From contig NC_081295.1 in NCBI RefSeq assembly GCF_030435805.1, positions 124,471,501-124,535,500 of the forward strand: a stretch of DNA of 64,000 bases, given 5' to 3'. The notes under the pieces are model-generated. The model made no database searches, was not told where the DNA came from, and saw nothing but the letters and a program-made list of their open reading frames with translations. Of this stretch, positions 10,870 through 22,757 are shown piece after piece (the stretch's first letter is position 1; every line of letters starts with the position of its first letter). This DNA comes from Mustela lutreola. Its lineage: Eukaryota > Chordata > Mammalia > Carnivora > Mustelidae. The position numbers were made by a program, and so were the translations under genes.

Positions 10870-12288
10870 TGAAAGGTTTTCCCGAAAGAATGACCTTTAT
10901 GATTACACACATGGGTTGATTTACTCACAGAATGAAGAGGGAAGAGAAGAAGAGAGGGGAGCAGGAAGAGGGAAGAGGGATGGAGAGGGAGAGTGACTTC
11001 TAAGTAGAAGGAATAACAAGCATGCATGGAGGCCTGAGGCAGGAAGGAGTTCTGGTGAGGAGAATACTAGAAGGAAGCCCACCAAAATGGTAGTGTTAGT
11101 TAAAATCAGGTTGCAGAATCGTGGGTTCTTTCCATTTTCTTCTGTATACATTTTTCATTTTACAGATTTTCACCAACAAACATGTATTGTTTTAGTTATC
11201 AGGGGCAAGGGAACAGCATTGTTAGCTTAAACAAAATAATAAATGATCAGAGAGAATGAATGTCATGGGAGGAGGAAGCATATTCCAGAAGGATTGGGAA
11301 CGTAAGCGGTGAGTAATTCCTACGTGGGAGAGAGCAATAAGCACATTGGTGGGACTGGAACAAAGCAGCCAGGGTGACTCACAAATGAGGCAGTTGAAGC
11401 CAAGTCCACCAAGGGCCATGAAGATGAGGCCAAAGAGTGGGGGTAAGATGAGAAGTTACAGGGAGTTACGTTCAGGGGGCTTGAGCAGAGAGAATACAGC
11501 TTTTAGCAGAGGCAAGCAGGATGGGGAGAAAGCAGAGGCAAAAAGACCCCCTGAGCAGGCCCTCCAGGGCTGGTGCTGGACAGCGAGGACCTGATGAGGA
11601 CAGTAGTCCTACAACACAGAGCCGGCTTTGGTCCTCTGTTACTTCCCAGGTTGGGCTGCCCCATGCTTTCTGCCCGTACAACGGAAGTGGAAACGGTGGT
11701 TTCCGAAGGACCTTCCTGATCTGCTATCTCTGAGAAAGAAACTGCTAGCCCAAGGACATTTCTAAAAAGATAACGTCAAAGATTGGCTTGGGTGGAAAGG
11801 GGTGTAGGGCATAGGATAGGCAGGGGATGGAAAATTGAGATCTGATATAAGTTTTAAGATCTGTTCCCACCCACTCCTGATCATGATAAACACCCCTGCC
11901 ACCCCGACTGTGTCCATCGCCAGAGTTCCCCCCCGCCTCTAGGCTGTGAAACATGTTTAGGGCTGGGATGTGAGTTGAGGAGGGGGTGGAAATTGGCTCC
12001 CCAACTCTCTCTGAGCTGGACGCACAGGAATTGCTTCAGCTGCTTCCCTTCCAGCCGTCCTGTTCTTCCTCCGTAGTTACCTCACATCACCCTCTAATTG
12101 CTCCACCTGAAAGCTCCTGGGCGTCTCCCACTCCCTCACACTCCTAACAAGAGTGCTGCCTTACTCCCTGCTAGCGCAGAGAGACAAAAAGCAGCTTCAT
12201 CCTGGCCTTCCAGCCCATGAGTTGAATGCAGCCTTAGAGTCCCTGGCCCATGACTACTCTCCTGAGGAAAGAGATACAAAATTACATT
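10870..12288. other. Non-genic sequence, no recognised element
   Basis: GA-rich stretch at 10925-10995; otherwise unique sequence. 12030-12200 vaguely resembles L2 but is too diverged to call. No coding evidence. Confidence 0.45.
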
Positions 12289-12303
12289 AAATCATCATAT
12301 TAA

Positions 12304-12492
12304 GGGATGCCTGGGTGGCTCAGTGGGTTAAAGCCTCTGCCTTCAGCTTGGGTCACGGTCTTAGGGTCCTGGGATTGAGCCCCACATTGAGCTCTCTGCT
12401 CAGCAGGGAGCCTGCTTTCCCCTCTCTCTCCTGCCTGCCTTTCTGCCTACTTGTGATCTCTGCCTGTCAAATAAATAAAATCTTTTTTAAAA
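12304..12492 (+). repeat. CAN-SINE
   Basis: Target duplication aaatcatcatattaa at 12289-12303 and about 12491-12505. Confidence 0.95.
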
Positions 12493-12505
12493 ATCATCAT
12501 ATTAA

Positions 12506-13589
12506 ATGGGTGTATCAAATTCAGGACCAGTCAGTCGGTCAGTGGCTAAGGGATCTCTGTTCGTAGCCTTGGTGTTGAACCTGTGCTGTTGTGAGTATGG
12601 AGGAAGCAGGGACACTGAAGAAACAGTCCCAGTCTCCACAGGTTTTATTTGCTCTTCAGAGGCATCCAGTTCTTAGTAGAAGCAACATCAACCCAGCAAC
12701 CCTGGGTTCATGTTAACCACAGAGCTCCTGCTAGGTCATCTGGGCTAGCACACTTACCAGTCTGTTCTAAGCCTCAGGTCGTTCCTTCCATTGCTGTTGT
12801 TATTGATGGTTGTTGAATAAAGGGGCTGGTCATAAGAAGTAAATGGAAGGCTTTGCAGAATAGAACTGACTACATTTTCCAAAGATGAGTGCCCCTCCCT
12901 TCCCTGCTCTTTGGTCATTTTATAGTCTCCAGGGTAGGGTCCTGTTCTGACCCCTTGAATCTGGGTGGGGCTATGACCGCACCAACCAATGGGATACAGG
13001 GAAAACAATGTAGATCATAAGAAAGGTGAGGTCATAAAAGGAATACAGCTCACACCTGCTTCTTTCTTCCAGTAATCCTAGCCACTCTGCAGGAAAAACC
13101 CAATCTAGGCCCCCAGGAGAGAAACTGGAGCCCCCAGCCAACAGCCAGCATCCACTGTCAGGTATGAGGGGGAAGAATCCTGAAGATGATTTGGGGCCCC
13201 AGTTTTGAGGCTTTCTGCTGCAGCCTCAGACATCATGGAACAAAGACCAGCCATCCCTACTGGGCTCTATCCAAATTCCCAACCCTCAGAACCCGTGAAT
13301 ATAACAAATGGTGTCTCGTGCTCCTAAGTCCTGGGGTAATCTGGTAGGCAACATTAGGTAACCAGAACATAGAGTAATCTTAGGGCGAGCAAGAATGAGC
13401 ACATATCAACTGAAGTAGGAAGTGCCCTAAAAGAGTTAAGAATCAGAATGGAATGGCATTAAACACGGAAAGCATTACTAGCTCCCACCATGTGGTTTCA
13501 AAGCCAGCTCTGCTGTCAAGTTGTTCCCTCAAAGGCCACCAACAACATCTGAACTAACAAAAAATAAAAACAAAACACCTCTACTTTTT
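12506..13589. other. Non-genic sequence, no recognised element
   Basis: I see no repeat family, RNA gene or coding signal. Confidence 0.45.
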
Positions 13590-14830
13590 TTCCATACTCA
13601 TCCTTCTTCCGTTGACTTCCAGGGACAATGTAAGTTCAACTACCACACTAAAATACCTTTCTACTGATCTCTGCCTTGTTATATTCATGGATTCCTCTTC
13701 TCCCACCTACCTTCCTTCTAGGGTATAACCAACTTACTTTCCAAAGTCTTACTCCCCTCTCTCCAGGGCACTCGAAGAGCTCATTCTTTCTTACTGGAAC
13801 TATCATCTGTCTGCTGAAGTCCCTCACTCCAGTCTCTGCTTAGCTAGCCCTATCCTTCTACATGAACTCCTATTTTGTAGCTCCCATTTCCCACTAGTCA
13901 TATAGCAATACCTTATTTCTTTGCCACCTCAAATCCAACACCCCAAAATTGACACACTGAAATGGATGCTGTCTGGGCCCCTCTCAGGTCCTTTTTAGCA
14001 GCCAGTCCACTCATCACTCACAAGCATGTGGTCTAAAAACCACACATGGCTGTTCCCTTTTCTGTTGAATTTCTCTGGACCAAATGGGACCCAAACCTTC
14101 CCCCCTTACATGTACTTTGGGCAGACCTGTGTCAATGACTGCCTGATGTAGGGCCTCAAAACACCAGCCCCCTTGCCTCCAGCTGGAGCCCACTCTTGTG
14201 CCATCTGTGCCAAGAGCCTCCCTGTGGGCTCAGCTTCTTCCCCTTTGCCATCCCATTTCCCACTCTCCTCCCCCTCCCTCAATCAATCCCTTGAACAAAA
14301 GTCCCATGCCAGGTTCTGCTTCTAAGTGACCCAATCAAAAACACCTACCAAGGTAGATTTGCTCTATTTACCCTGTAAATGCTGTGTGCTGGCCACCCCA
14401 GTCTGAAACTCCCTATCAGGCCAGACATCAATTTGAACATATTTTCTAGCAAATGCCTCTCAGATGTACTCCTACCTCACAGCTGGATTGTGAAATCAGT
14501 CTCCCCTCCACCCAGCCTGATGTTTCCTGTTATTCCACCCTTCCTCAACATGTCTAGCATGTCAGTGCCAGATTAAAATTTTTTAAATGCCTCTGATTGT
14601 ACAGCACCCCTACTCAAAAGTTCAATGCCTCCTGTTTCTAATGGTACCAGATAAAAATCCTTTTGTCTGCTTTCCTGGACCCTGACTGAGATCTGGCTTC
14701 CATCTTGTTTATTTAATCTCATTTTCAGTATTTCTAATTTTCTATTCCAGCCAGCCCCTTCAGAGTTCCACAAACCACACACATTCCTGTCACAGGACTT
14801 TCCCCTCTCATCTTTACTTTCCTAAGTCCC
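13590..14830 (+). repeat. LINE-2 remnants
   Basis: L2-like pieces in plus orientation: gttgacttccagggacaatg (13609), a ctcactccagtctctgctta region (13825), and 14590-14800 with caatgcctcctgtttctaatg, then ccagccccttcagagttc. Heavily diverged, with no open frame. Confidence 0.45.
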
Positions 14831-15337
14831 ACCAACTAGCAAGAGTATAACCAGAATCAACATTGAGTTCGCTCCCTGGTAAATCAGAAGCTGTTCTGGG
14901 TTTTCCCACAAAGAAAATTTTATTTGCAGCAAATAAGGAGATCATGGGGAATACCTTCCAAAGATTTGACTTCCTGAGCAAGGGCGATGAGTTCCTTTTA
15001 TTTAGGGTTAGGATGAATATTTAGATAAAGAAGCCTTTGTCATCAAATGTAGAGGCAGGCTTAAGGCCGTGCATGAGTCTTAAGGAAACATGTCTGCACA
15101 CACATTGTATGTTATGTAAATGAGACTGAGGCTCCTCCTTGGGTGGAGGTTTTAGTATTATAATTAGGAAAAGGTAATTGTAGGTCATTCTATCATCCAT
15201 CTGTGCAGAAGTGAGTTGGGGGCTAAGCTTAAACTGGTCTGGGAGGTCTGAGCCAGCGAGAGGTCCTGTTAGGGCAATTCCTCCTGCTTGAGGGCTGGTT
15301 TTGCTTTCCATTTGCCCGAGTTATGAGATAAGCTGGA

Positions 15338-15529
15338 GGGGCACTTCAGTGGTGCAGTTGGTTGAGCATCACACTCACAGTTTCAGCTTGGGTCATGATC
15401 TCTGGGTCATGAGATCAAGCCCCACATCAGGCTTCTTGTTTCATTGGGTTTTTCCTCTCTCCCTCTCCCTCTGACCCTCCCTCTGCTTTCTCTCTCTCTC
15501 AAAATAAATAAATCTTTTATAAAAAGAAA
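15338..15529 (+). repeat. CAN-SINE, divergent
   Basis: Head ggggcacttcagtggtgcag. Target duplication gagataagct at about 15326 and 15532. Confidence 0.88.
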
Positions 15530-15891
15530 GAGAGATAAGCTAGAAAGAAGAGCTCAAGGAAAAATGTGGGACAAAGATTGGTGAGTATAAGCTAGTGGTC
15601 AGTAAAGGTCAAGCCCAGGGTTCTAGCTGGTAATAGGAGGGATGGCCAACTGCCTTCCCATAGCTTCTCGATCCTTTGCCCCAGTTTCCAGCTGGGCACA
15701 TAGCTGCCTGGAGTAAATAAACATGTGCAGGCCTCCCTTGCAGCTAGATATGGTTAAGTGACTTCATTCACCTCAGCCTATTTCATATAAGCAGAAATGT
15801 TGTGCATTACTTCTGTCAAAGATCTTAACAGAAAGGAGAGTGTTTCTTTGCCTTTCTCTTCCCTACTGGCTGTAATGTGGAGCTTGAGCAG

Positions 15892-16372
15892 TGTTGGGGA
15901 GGAAGAATTTCCTCTGTCCTGCAAGGTCCTTCTAGCTGGACTAAGAATCAAATTGACATGAGAAAGATTAACAGAAGAAAACAAATTTGGTAGCGTATGA
16001 AATTCCAAAGACAATGAGGCAACATGACACTTACACGAGCTTGGGAGAGGATACAAAGGAGTGAAAAGGAGTGAAAGACCATTAGTGGTAAGGTGTAAGG
16101 AGATATTTAGAAAACAAAGGTCTAAAAAAAGAAAAAGAAAAGAAAAGAAAAAAAACAAAGGTCTCCCTATTTTGCAGATAAGTTTCCTAGTTAAAGTGGA
16201 ATCTCTGTAAATAGCTCTCTTTGGTACAAAAGAGCTCTCTGGTACAATCAGGCCATGAGGGAAAGGTGAAGAGCTTCTCCTAATCAGCTGCTACCTTTTG
16301 ATTGCTTTTTATTCAAAATAATGTTCATGCCAGACTGGCCTATCTTGGGGAGGCCAGCCCTTGGCCCCTACA
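15892..16372 (-). mobile_element. Probable solo LTR fossil, family uncertain (ERV-class)
   Basis: A 481-bp block with TG...CA ends (tgttggggaggaag at the left, cttggcccctaca at the right), typical of an LTR lying on the minus strand. Internal marks such as agattaacagaagaaaacaa resemble old mammalian LTRs. No internal viral region and no clear target duplication seen. Old. Confidence 0.5.
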
Positions 16373-16814
16373 ACTGCCATCTTAGATCATGAAGTAAAAG
16401 CCATGTTTTAAGGATAGAGAAGCAACAAAGTAGAGCTCCTAGCCAAGCCCAGACTACCTTCCCAAATCTAGAGAATGAACTTACATGTAGTAAACCACTG
16501 TTGTTAGTGTTTTTACTCACAGCTGAATCTAATCCTAACTAATTCTTCATGGTTCTACTCACATTTTGTGAAGAAAGAAGTGGAGGCGATGGTGTATGGG
16601 TAAATGATTAATAGCTACCTTGGGGACAGACCCTCATTTGCAATATTTCCAATTTCCATGACGTAAATATTCCCATCACGGTCAACTTCAAGCTACCAAT
16701 GTTATGTCAATTGGCTCACAAAAATCCCGAAAATCAAATGATTGGCTCTTGTGAGCTGGTATGAGCTGGCTTCTGCAAACCACTGGGGAAGGACTGGGAT
16801 GGCAATGATATTTA

Positions 16815-17105
16815 GTGGAACTTGCTACATGATAGGCACTGTGATAGGTATTTTGCATACATTGCCTTCTTTTTTTTAAAGATTTTATTTATTTATTTGA
16901 CATAGAGAGAGTACAAGCCGGGGAAGCAGCTGGCAGAGGGAGATGGGGAGAGGGAAGGAGGCTCTTGGTAGGCAAGGAGCCCAACACAGGGCTCCATCCC
17001 AGGACCTTGGGATCATGACCTGAGCTTAACCACCTGAGCCACCCAGGAGCCTCCACATGTATTATCTTCTTTAATCCTCAACCAACTGCTGAGCAGCAAA
17101 GCCAA
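16815..17105 (-). repeat. MIR fragment interrupted by a CAN-SINE
   Basis: MIR pieces at about 16815-16870 (tgataggcactgtgataggt) and 17054-17105 (tgtattatcttctttaatcc) would be continuous without the inserted SINE. Confidence 0.65.
16871..17053 (-). repeat. CAN-SINE
   Basis: Minus copy inside the MIR above, ending cacctgagccacccaggag. Confidence 0.9.
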
Positions 17106-18414
17106 ATTTCTCTAACCATTAACACCTTTTAGGAAATATTCCAATACCAATGGATTTTTTAAAAATACCTTTTCTATAACCTTGGAAGATATATTGGTCA
17201 CTCCTATTACAGATAATTAGAAAAGGTAGGAAATGGAGGTTAGAAAGAGAAAATGGGGTGTGGTGGATTTGTTCTGGGGTATGATCATCTAGCACACACT
17301 TTCTCTTCCTCTCACAACAATCACTAGATTGATTGGGGAGTTACCTCTTTGCGGTCAGTTGTAATGACTGTCAGATAAAGTGTCCTTTCTCTGTCTAGCT
17401 CCTACCTAAACTAGGCTAACCAGGCTCTCTCTGCTGGGGCTTGGGATGATGAACATGAGTCGGAGAGAAGGAAAAATCTGATTGTCACTCATTCATCCAG
17501 CAGATGGCAAGGGCAAGACTGAATCCCCCGGAGCTGCATTCATTGTTGGTTCCCTAAGCCTGGTTCTCTAGCTTTCCCTTGATTCTGTGAGCTATCCGAT
17601 ACCCTCCCAATACTCAACTTTTCAGTCTAAGCTAGCCATAATGAGTCTCTGTGGCTCAAAACCAAAGAAATGCAAAGGAAAAAAGACAGAAGCTTTAGAA
17701 AAAATTAAAGGAAGCTGAGCCAATGTGCACAGAACTTTAGAAAGACATTTCTAAATCACTACCAACAGGGAGGTAACCATGATTATGTAAGGAGAATTGA
17801 GACACCCAGTCAGAATGCTGGGCTGGAGTTTTATTCATTCTGCATTGCAAGAATTATGGGCAGAACTGACATTACATAACCCTGAGTGGTGAGTAGGTGT
17901 TAGAGCTATACCACAGGAGGCTCATCACAGGGTTATTAAGCAAAGGCAACTCAAATAGTTTTATAACTAAAGTGTTGAAGTTATTCTGAATATCTAGAAT
18001 CACAGAAAATGTGTGGGAGGTTTGTTGTTCTTAATATGTTGATCATTTAGATGGGGGATCGGAGAGAAAACACAAACCACTAAGCACTCAGTCAACATTT
18101 TATCCTCTGGAAAGTAAAGAGAATTTATGATCATCTCATTAAAAACTAGAAGCAATGGAGAATCTGACAAGTTTGTAGTATGGAAGCCAGAAGTTGTATT
18201 TGGGTTTGTGGGACTGCCCCGCGTTCTTGCTAGGTCTGTGCCTCAACCAAAACTTTCCTTCCTCACTCCATCGTGCAGTGATCTCATCCTGCTCTGAATT
18301 CCTAGAACACTTGCTTTCTGTATCAACATTCCATTCATTTGACATTCATCACAATGATTTGCTGAGGAAAAGTGCCTATAATCTCTAATATACCAAACAA
18401 ATGTTAGTTATTAT
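17106..18414. other. Non-genic sequence
   Basis: No gene or repeat recognised. It contains one CTCF-like candidate (17497-17510). Confidence 0.45.
17497..17510 (+). promoter_or_regulatory. Candidate CTCF motif (13 of 14)
   Basis: CCAGCAGATGGCAA matches the CTCF core except the last base. It lies in unique sequence upstream of IER3. Weak on sequence alone. Confidence 0.35.
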
Positions 18415-18417
18415 GCT

Positions 18418-18530
18418 ATTGTGTGTGTGTATATACATGTCTACACATATATAATGTATATAATATATGCATGTTGGTGTATACATATAAAATACATAAA
18501 TACATGTGTATATGTATGGTTCTATAGTTA
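18418..18530. repeat. Purine-pyrimidine (TG/TA/CA) simple-repeat tract
   Basis: Imperfect alternating GT, AT and CA dinucleotides such as gtgtgtgtatatacatgtc and atatgtatgg. Confidence 0.8.
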
Positions 18531-19142
18531 TTTTGTGTTTCTCTTGTTTTCCCTTCACTGAGTTATAAGCTTCTTGAGTCATATTTTATCCATTTTTCTG
18601 CCTTCTACAGCTATCAGTTGAATCTAATCCTAACTAACACTCAATCAACCTAATGACTGATGTTAGTCAACCTAACTAACCTGATGTTAGTCAACTAACA
18701 TCAATCAGCCTACTGATGTTTTAAGTGTGGGGACTAACTTTTACCATTTCACAAGCACATAACTTTCAGCCACTTACCTTCACTCCCTTCAGTGTCCTAC
18801 AAGGCTGCTAGGAGGATCATATAAAGTAATGGGCACGGAGCACCCTGGATGCATTAATTTCCTGTGGCCTATGACAGAAAGAACGTTGTAATTTTAGTTC
18901 CTCCTTCCATCTCCTGTCTTCTTTTTCTCAGAAGTTTGGGTCATGGATTTGATCAGAGATACATTTCTCAATAACAGATTTCTGAAGTGACTCCTAGACC
19001 TCTGAATGGGAAGTATGCAACATAATCTAACAAGAAAGGACTAATCTATGCTGTTTTTAAAGTGTTGAAAGCAAGGTAAAGCCATCAGCTGTGATAAATA
19101 TTTCCCTATGCACTATCTTTCCTTCTCTCACCTCATTATCTA

Positions 19143-19330
19143 ACCCAGTATTGTCCAAGAACTTTCTACGATGATGGAAATGTGCTATATCTACTCTTGC
19201 CAATATGATAACCACTAGCCACATGTGGTTACTATGTACTTGAAATGTGGTGATGCAAATGAAAAACTGAATTTTAGATTTTTCTTTAATTAAAATTTAA
19301 AGAATCACATGCTACCTATGGAACAGCACA
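19143..19330. mobile_element. hAT-type miniature DNA transposon fossil
   Basis: Core ataaccactagccacatgtgg followed by cttgaaatgtgg, known from an abundant palindromic nonautonomous mammalian element. A second copy is at 35720-36110. I do not assign the MER number. Confidence 0.65.
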
Positions 19331-19359
19331 GAGCTAAACTAAGAGAATCTAGGTGGGTC

Positions 19360-19455
19360 TCTTCATTCATTCATTCACTCATTCACCATTCAGTCAAAAT
19401 CTTTTGAGTACCTAATATGTGTCAGGTGCACTACTAAGCTCTGAAAGTGGCTTCA
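19360..19455. repeat. MIR-like or related old fragment
   Basis: (ATTC)n start, then gagtacctaatatgtgtcag. Confidence 0.45.
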
Positions 19456-19869
19456 ATGATGGTCTCTCATCCGAAAGAGTTCAAAAATTGTCTAAGGAAA
19501 CAATCCTTTGAGATGATCTCAAGTCCTTATCTTGCTGGAGGAGATTTCTTAGGCCTGGGTCACCCTGCAGATAACTTACCTTCCTGACTTCACCTGCTGG
19601 ATTAGAATCTTTGCCTGAGCTAGAGGCAGTTCTCCAGGGCAGCTAAGAGGCCGGTGATATGGCCAACAGGGCCGCCCACCAAGGTTATTCTATCTTGGAG
19701 GCTGAGTGCACAACCTATTCAGAGTTTGAAAGTGAGCCACAAGCAAGGATGCAAATGTCAGAGCAGTGTAAAACCCCAAAGACACCAAGAGCCAGGGCAG
19801 TAAGCCAAATAATAACATTAATAATGAGGATTGTTGAGAGACAGGAAAACACAGAAATTGGTTGCTCTT

Positions 19870-20198
19870 TCTAGGAGCCAAACTTCCTGGATGGCGATCC
19901 CAACTGTGCCCCTGTCCTGCTATGTAACATCTCTGTGCCATCCCTTCACTTGTAAAACAGATGTTATTATGGCCCTCCTTTCAGAGGCTTACCGTGAACA
20001 CTAGATGAATTTGAACATGGAAATGAACCCAGCTGAACTAGCCAATATGCCGTGCTACTGGGCTTCTGAATGAGGTTGACCAGAATTCCAATCTATCTCT
20101 TACTACTTTATATTTATACAACCTTGAGAAAGTGAGCTGCCTCATTGAACCTCTCATCTTCCTCATTTGCAAAGCGAAGGTATAAATAATAATAGTAG
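19870..20198 (+). repeat. Two MIR fragments
   Basis: 19870-20020 has cctgctatgtaacatctctg; 20050-20198 has caaccttgagaaagtgag, then ctcatttgcaaagcgaagg. The second is cut by a SINE. Confidence 0.55.
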
Positions 20199-20350
20199 GG
20201 GGTGCCTGGGTGGCTCAGTCAGTTACATGTCCGACTGTTCAGGGCTGTGAGACTGAACCCTGCGTCACTCAGCAGGGAGTCTGCTGGGAATTCTCTCTCT
20301 TCCTCTGCCCCTAGCCCCCCCCAAAATAAATAAATAAATCTTAAAAATAA
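20199..20350 (+). repeat. CAN-SINE, shortened
   Basis: Standard head, but much of the middle is missing. It inserted in the AAT-rich end of a MIR. Confidence 0.88.
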
Positions 20351-20756
20351 TAATGATGATCATGATAGTAGGGATTTGTGAAGCCTTAATGAATGGATTT
20401 CTGTATAGCCATTGGAAAGAACAGCGCCTATAAGGCAGTGTGGGCTCGTGTTACTGTAAATGATGCATGGGGCCTGTACAGAGCCAAGCAGCAGAAGCTG
20501 AGTAGGGAGTGAGGCTGACAGAGATACTGAGCCACAGGGTGGTCTCGGGGGCAGGTGGGGTATGTTCCTGGAGCTGCTATAGTTCCAAGGGAAACTGCTG
20601 AGACATCCTGAGGACATGCCATTGTTCTAGGCAATGGGTGGCTAACCAGCAGACAGTTGCATTCTGGCCCAACCCTGTCGCCTGAGGTAACCTGAGAACC
20701 TGTTCTATGATGAAGAAAGCATTTTTCACTTGGCAGATTTGGTAGACAGGGACTTT

Positions 20757-20872
20757 TTTGTTTGTTTTGTTTTGTTTTTTAAGTAAGCTATACTTAGCCC
20801 AAATTAGGGCTTGAACTCACCACCCTGAGATCAAAAGCTCCATACTCAACCAGCTCAGCCAGCCAGCCACCC
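20757..20872 (-). repeat. tRNA-head CAN-SINE variant
   Basis: Same short type as 1256-1373 and 34594-34694: (TTTG)n, then caaattagggcttgaactcac, then ccagccagccacccc. Confidence 0.75.
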
Positions 20873-20934
20873 CAGCAACAGAGATGTTTTGAGGCAGCTT
20901 CCTTGAACTGCTCTGTCAAGGAATAAAATGGTAA

Positions 20935-21600
20935 ATGGCTCTGGAAACAACATGGCAATTTCTTTTTTTAATTTCTTATAAAGTTAAATCTACACCTAAT
21001 TATACTACTCCTAGACATTTACTCAAGAAAAATAGGAATACATGTCCACAAAAAGTTATATAAAACATTCACAGTAGCTTTATTCATCATAGCCAAAAAA
21101 GAAGGAAAAAAACCACAAATGTCCACCAACAGCAAAAGAGCAGACAAATGTAGTATGTTTATACAATGGAATACTATTCAGAAATCAAAAGGAAAGATCT
21201 ACTCATTCACACAAGAACATGGGTGAATCACAGAGAATGTTACACTGAGCAAAAGAATCCAGACATAAAAGAGTGCCTAGTATAATTTTACTTATATGGC
21301 ATCTATATGAGTGCCTAGTATAGTTTTACTTATATGGCATTTATATGACATTTTAGAATAGGCAAAAACTACAGAGATGGAAATCAGAGCAGTGGTTGCT
21401 GGGGGCTGGGAGTAGAGAGCAGGTATGGACTACAAAGGGGGACGAGGAATTTTCTGGGGCATTGGAAATACTCTGTATCATGACTATAGTGACATTTGCA
21501 CAATGTACGAGTTTGTCAAAACTCATCAAACTATATCCCTAAAGAGGATGCATTGCACTATCTGTAAGCTGTACGTCAGTATGCCCGGCTTTCAACAAAA
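20935..21600 (+). mobile_element. 3' end of an old LINE-1
   Basis: Typical L1 tail text: cacagtagctttattcatca, acaatggaatactattcag, gtggttgctgggggctggg, tgacatttgcacaatgtac. It contains a 38-bp tandem duplication (21271-21346). No open frame. Confidence 0.75.
21271..21346. repeat. 38-bp tandem duplication within the L1 tail
   Basis: Units 21271-21308 and 21309-21346, each beginning gagtgcctagtata, differ at two positions. Confidence 0.95.
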
Positions 21601-21607
21601 ACACAGT

Positions 21608-21663
21608 ATGGAACTTGCTGGTGCACCAAGCACCAATTTGCTTGGTGCACCAGCAAATTCCAT
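21608..21663. repeat. Near-perfect palindrome: 25-bp arms, 6-bp loop
   Basis: Left arm 21608-21632, loop ccaatt 21633-21638, right arm 21639-21663. One mismatch (21614 against 21657). The arm core is ttgctggtgcaccaagca. It lies just after the L1 3' end. Confidence 0.95.
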
Positions 21664-21884
21664 GTGAAGGAGTAGGAGTCAGAAACAGGATGAACACAAC
21701 CTACAGGAATGGGTTGAGAATATTTGCTTCATACATCTCTTTCTGGTTTTCTTTAAATGCTGACAATTTAATAAGTTTTTGTTTTTGTTTTGCCTTGTTA
21801 AAAGGTTCCTGGCATCAGAATGGCTTCATCACAATGTCTGGTGGTGGTGATGAAGTCCCAGAACCTAAGTCAGGTTTGGTGGGG

Positions 21885-22531
21885 TGAGGAGGTTCGGAGC
21901 CGACGACTAAAGAAAGAATTCTTAAGACATCATTGGTGCAAAATGGTGGTTTATTAAAGCACGGGGACAGGACCCGCAGGCAGGAAGAGCTGCTGCCCCG
22001 GGTTGTGAGGAGTGGCTGGTTATATACACAGGAGTTGGGTAGGTGAGGACAAAGGGGTGTTCAGAAGGGCTATTGGGGCAAAGAATACTATCAGGATATT
22101 GAAGGCTTAGTTGCTATCAAGTAAAGACAATTGGAAGTCTGGTGGAATGTTACAATCCTGCTATCAAGCATCCTTGTTAATGAGATTTAGGTTTAGAAGA
22201 AATTTAACTTTATTTACTTTTCCTTCTACCTCCTCCTCCTTCGGTTTTTTATGGAGGGGAGGGTGACATTAGGGCTTGAGGAACTGAGTTCTGTGTCTTT
22301 GGAAATTGGGCTATTGATAAGGTAACACTTTGTTGTAATCTCAAGGACATTTGCAAACCAAGGGAGACTCCTGTCTTGCAGGATTGTGATCTCAGCAAGT
22401 TAACTATTTATCGTTTTATGGCAGTCAGGGGTGCCTGAGGAATGCTACACATATGGAGGGGAGCGGGTGGAGGGGGGGTGCAAGGCGCCAGCTTTTGCTT
22501 TGTCCTCAGCTAGCCTCCTGCTCCCTCATCA
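21885..22531 (-). mobile_element. Solo LTR of an ERV1-type (gammaretrovirus-like) element
   Basis: About 647 bp with TG...CA ends, on the minus strand. In that orientation it shows a promoter-like gtatataaccagccactcc, a poly(A) signal in ctttaataaaccaccatttt and a U5 end rich in CTCC. No gag, pol or env sequence lies beside it. These parts remain recognisable, which suggests carnivoran-lineage rather than eutherian-wide age. The left boundary could extend to 21877. Confidence 0.7.
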
Positions 22532-22583
22532 GTGGTGACCAGAAAGGGTACTAGCATGTCCAAACAATCAGATCAATAGACAC

Positions 22584-22757
22584 AGGGGCACCTGGGTGGC
22601 TAGTCAGTTAAGTGTCTGACTCTCAGGGTTGTGAGATCGATCCCCACAGCAGCCTCCATGTTCAGCAGGGAGTCTGCTTGAGATGCCCCCTCTGCCTCTC
22701 CCAATAGTGCTCTCTCTTTCTCTCTCTCTCAAATAAATACATTAAAAATAAAAAATC
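22584..22757 (+). repeat. CAN-SINE, older subtype
   Basis: Target repeats gatcaatagaca and aatcaatggaca flank it at about 22571 and 22755. Confidence 0.9.

Noticed and set aside
15778-16158. 126-codon Phe/Ser-rich minus open frame
   Set aside because: It lies within an LTR fossil and an A-rich tract; not a gene.
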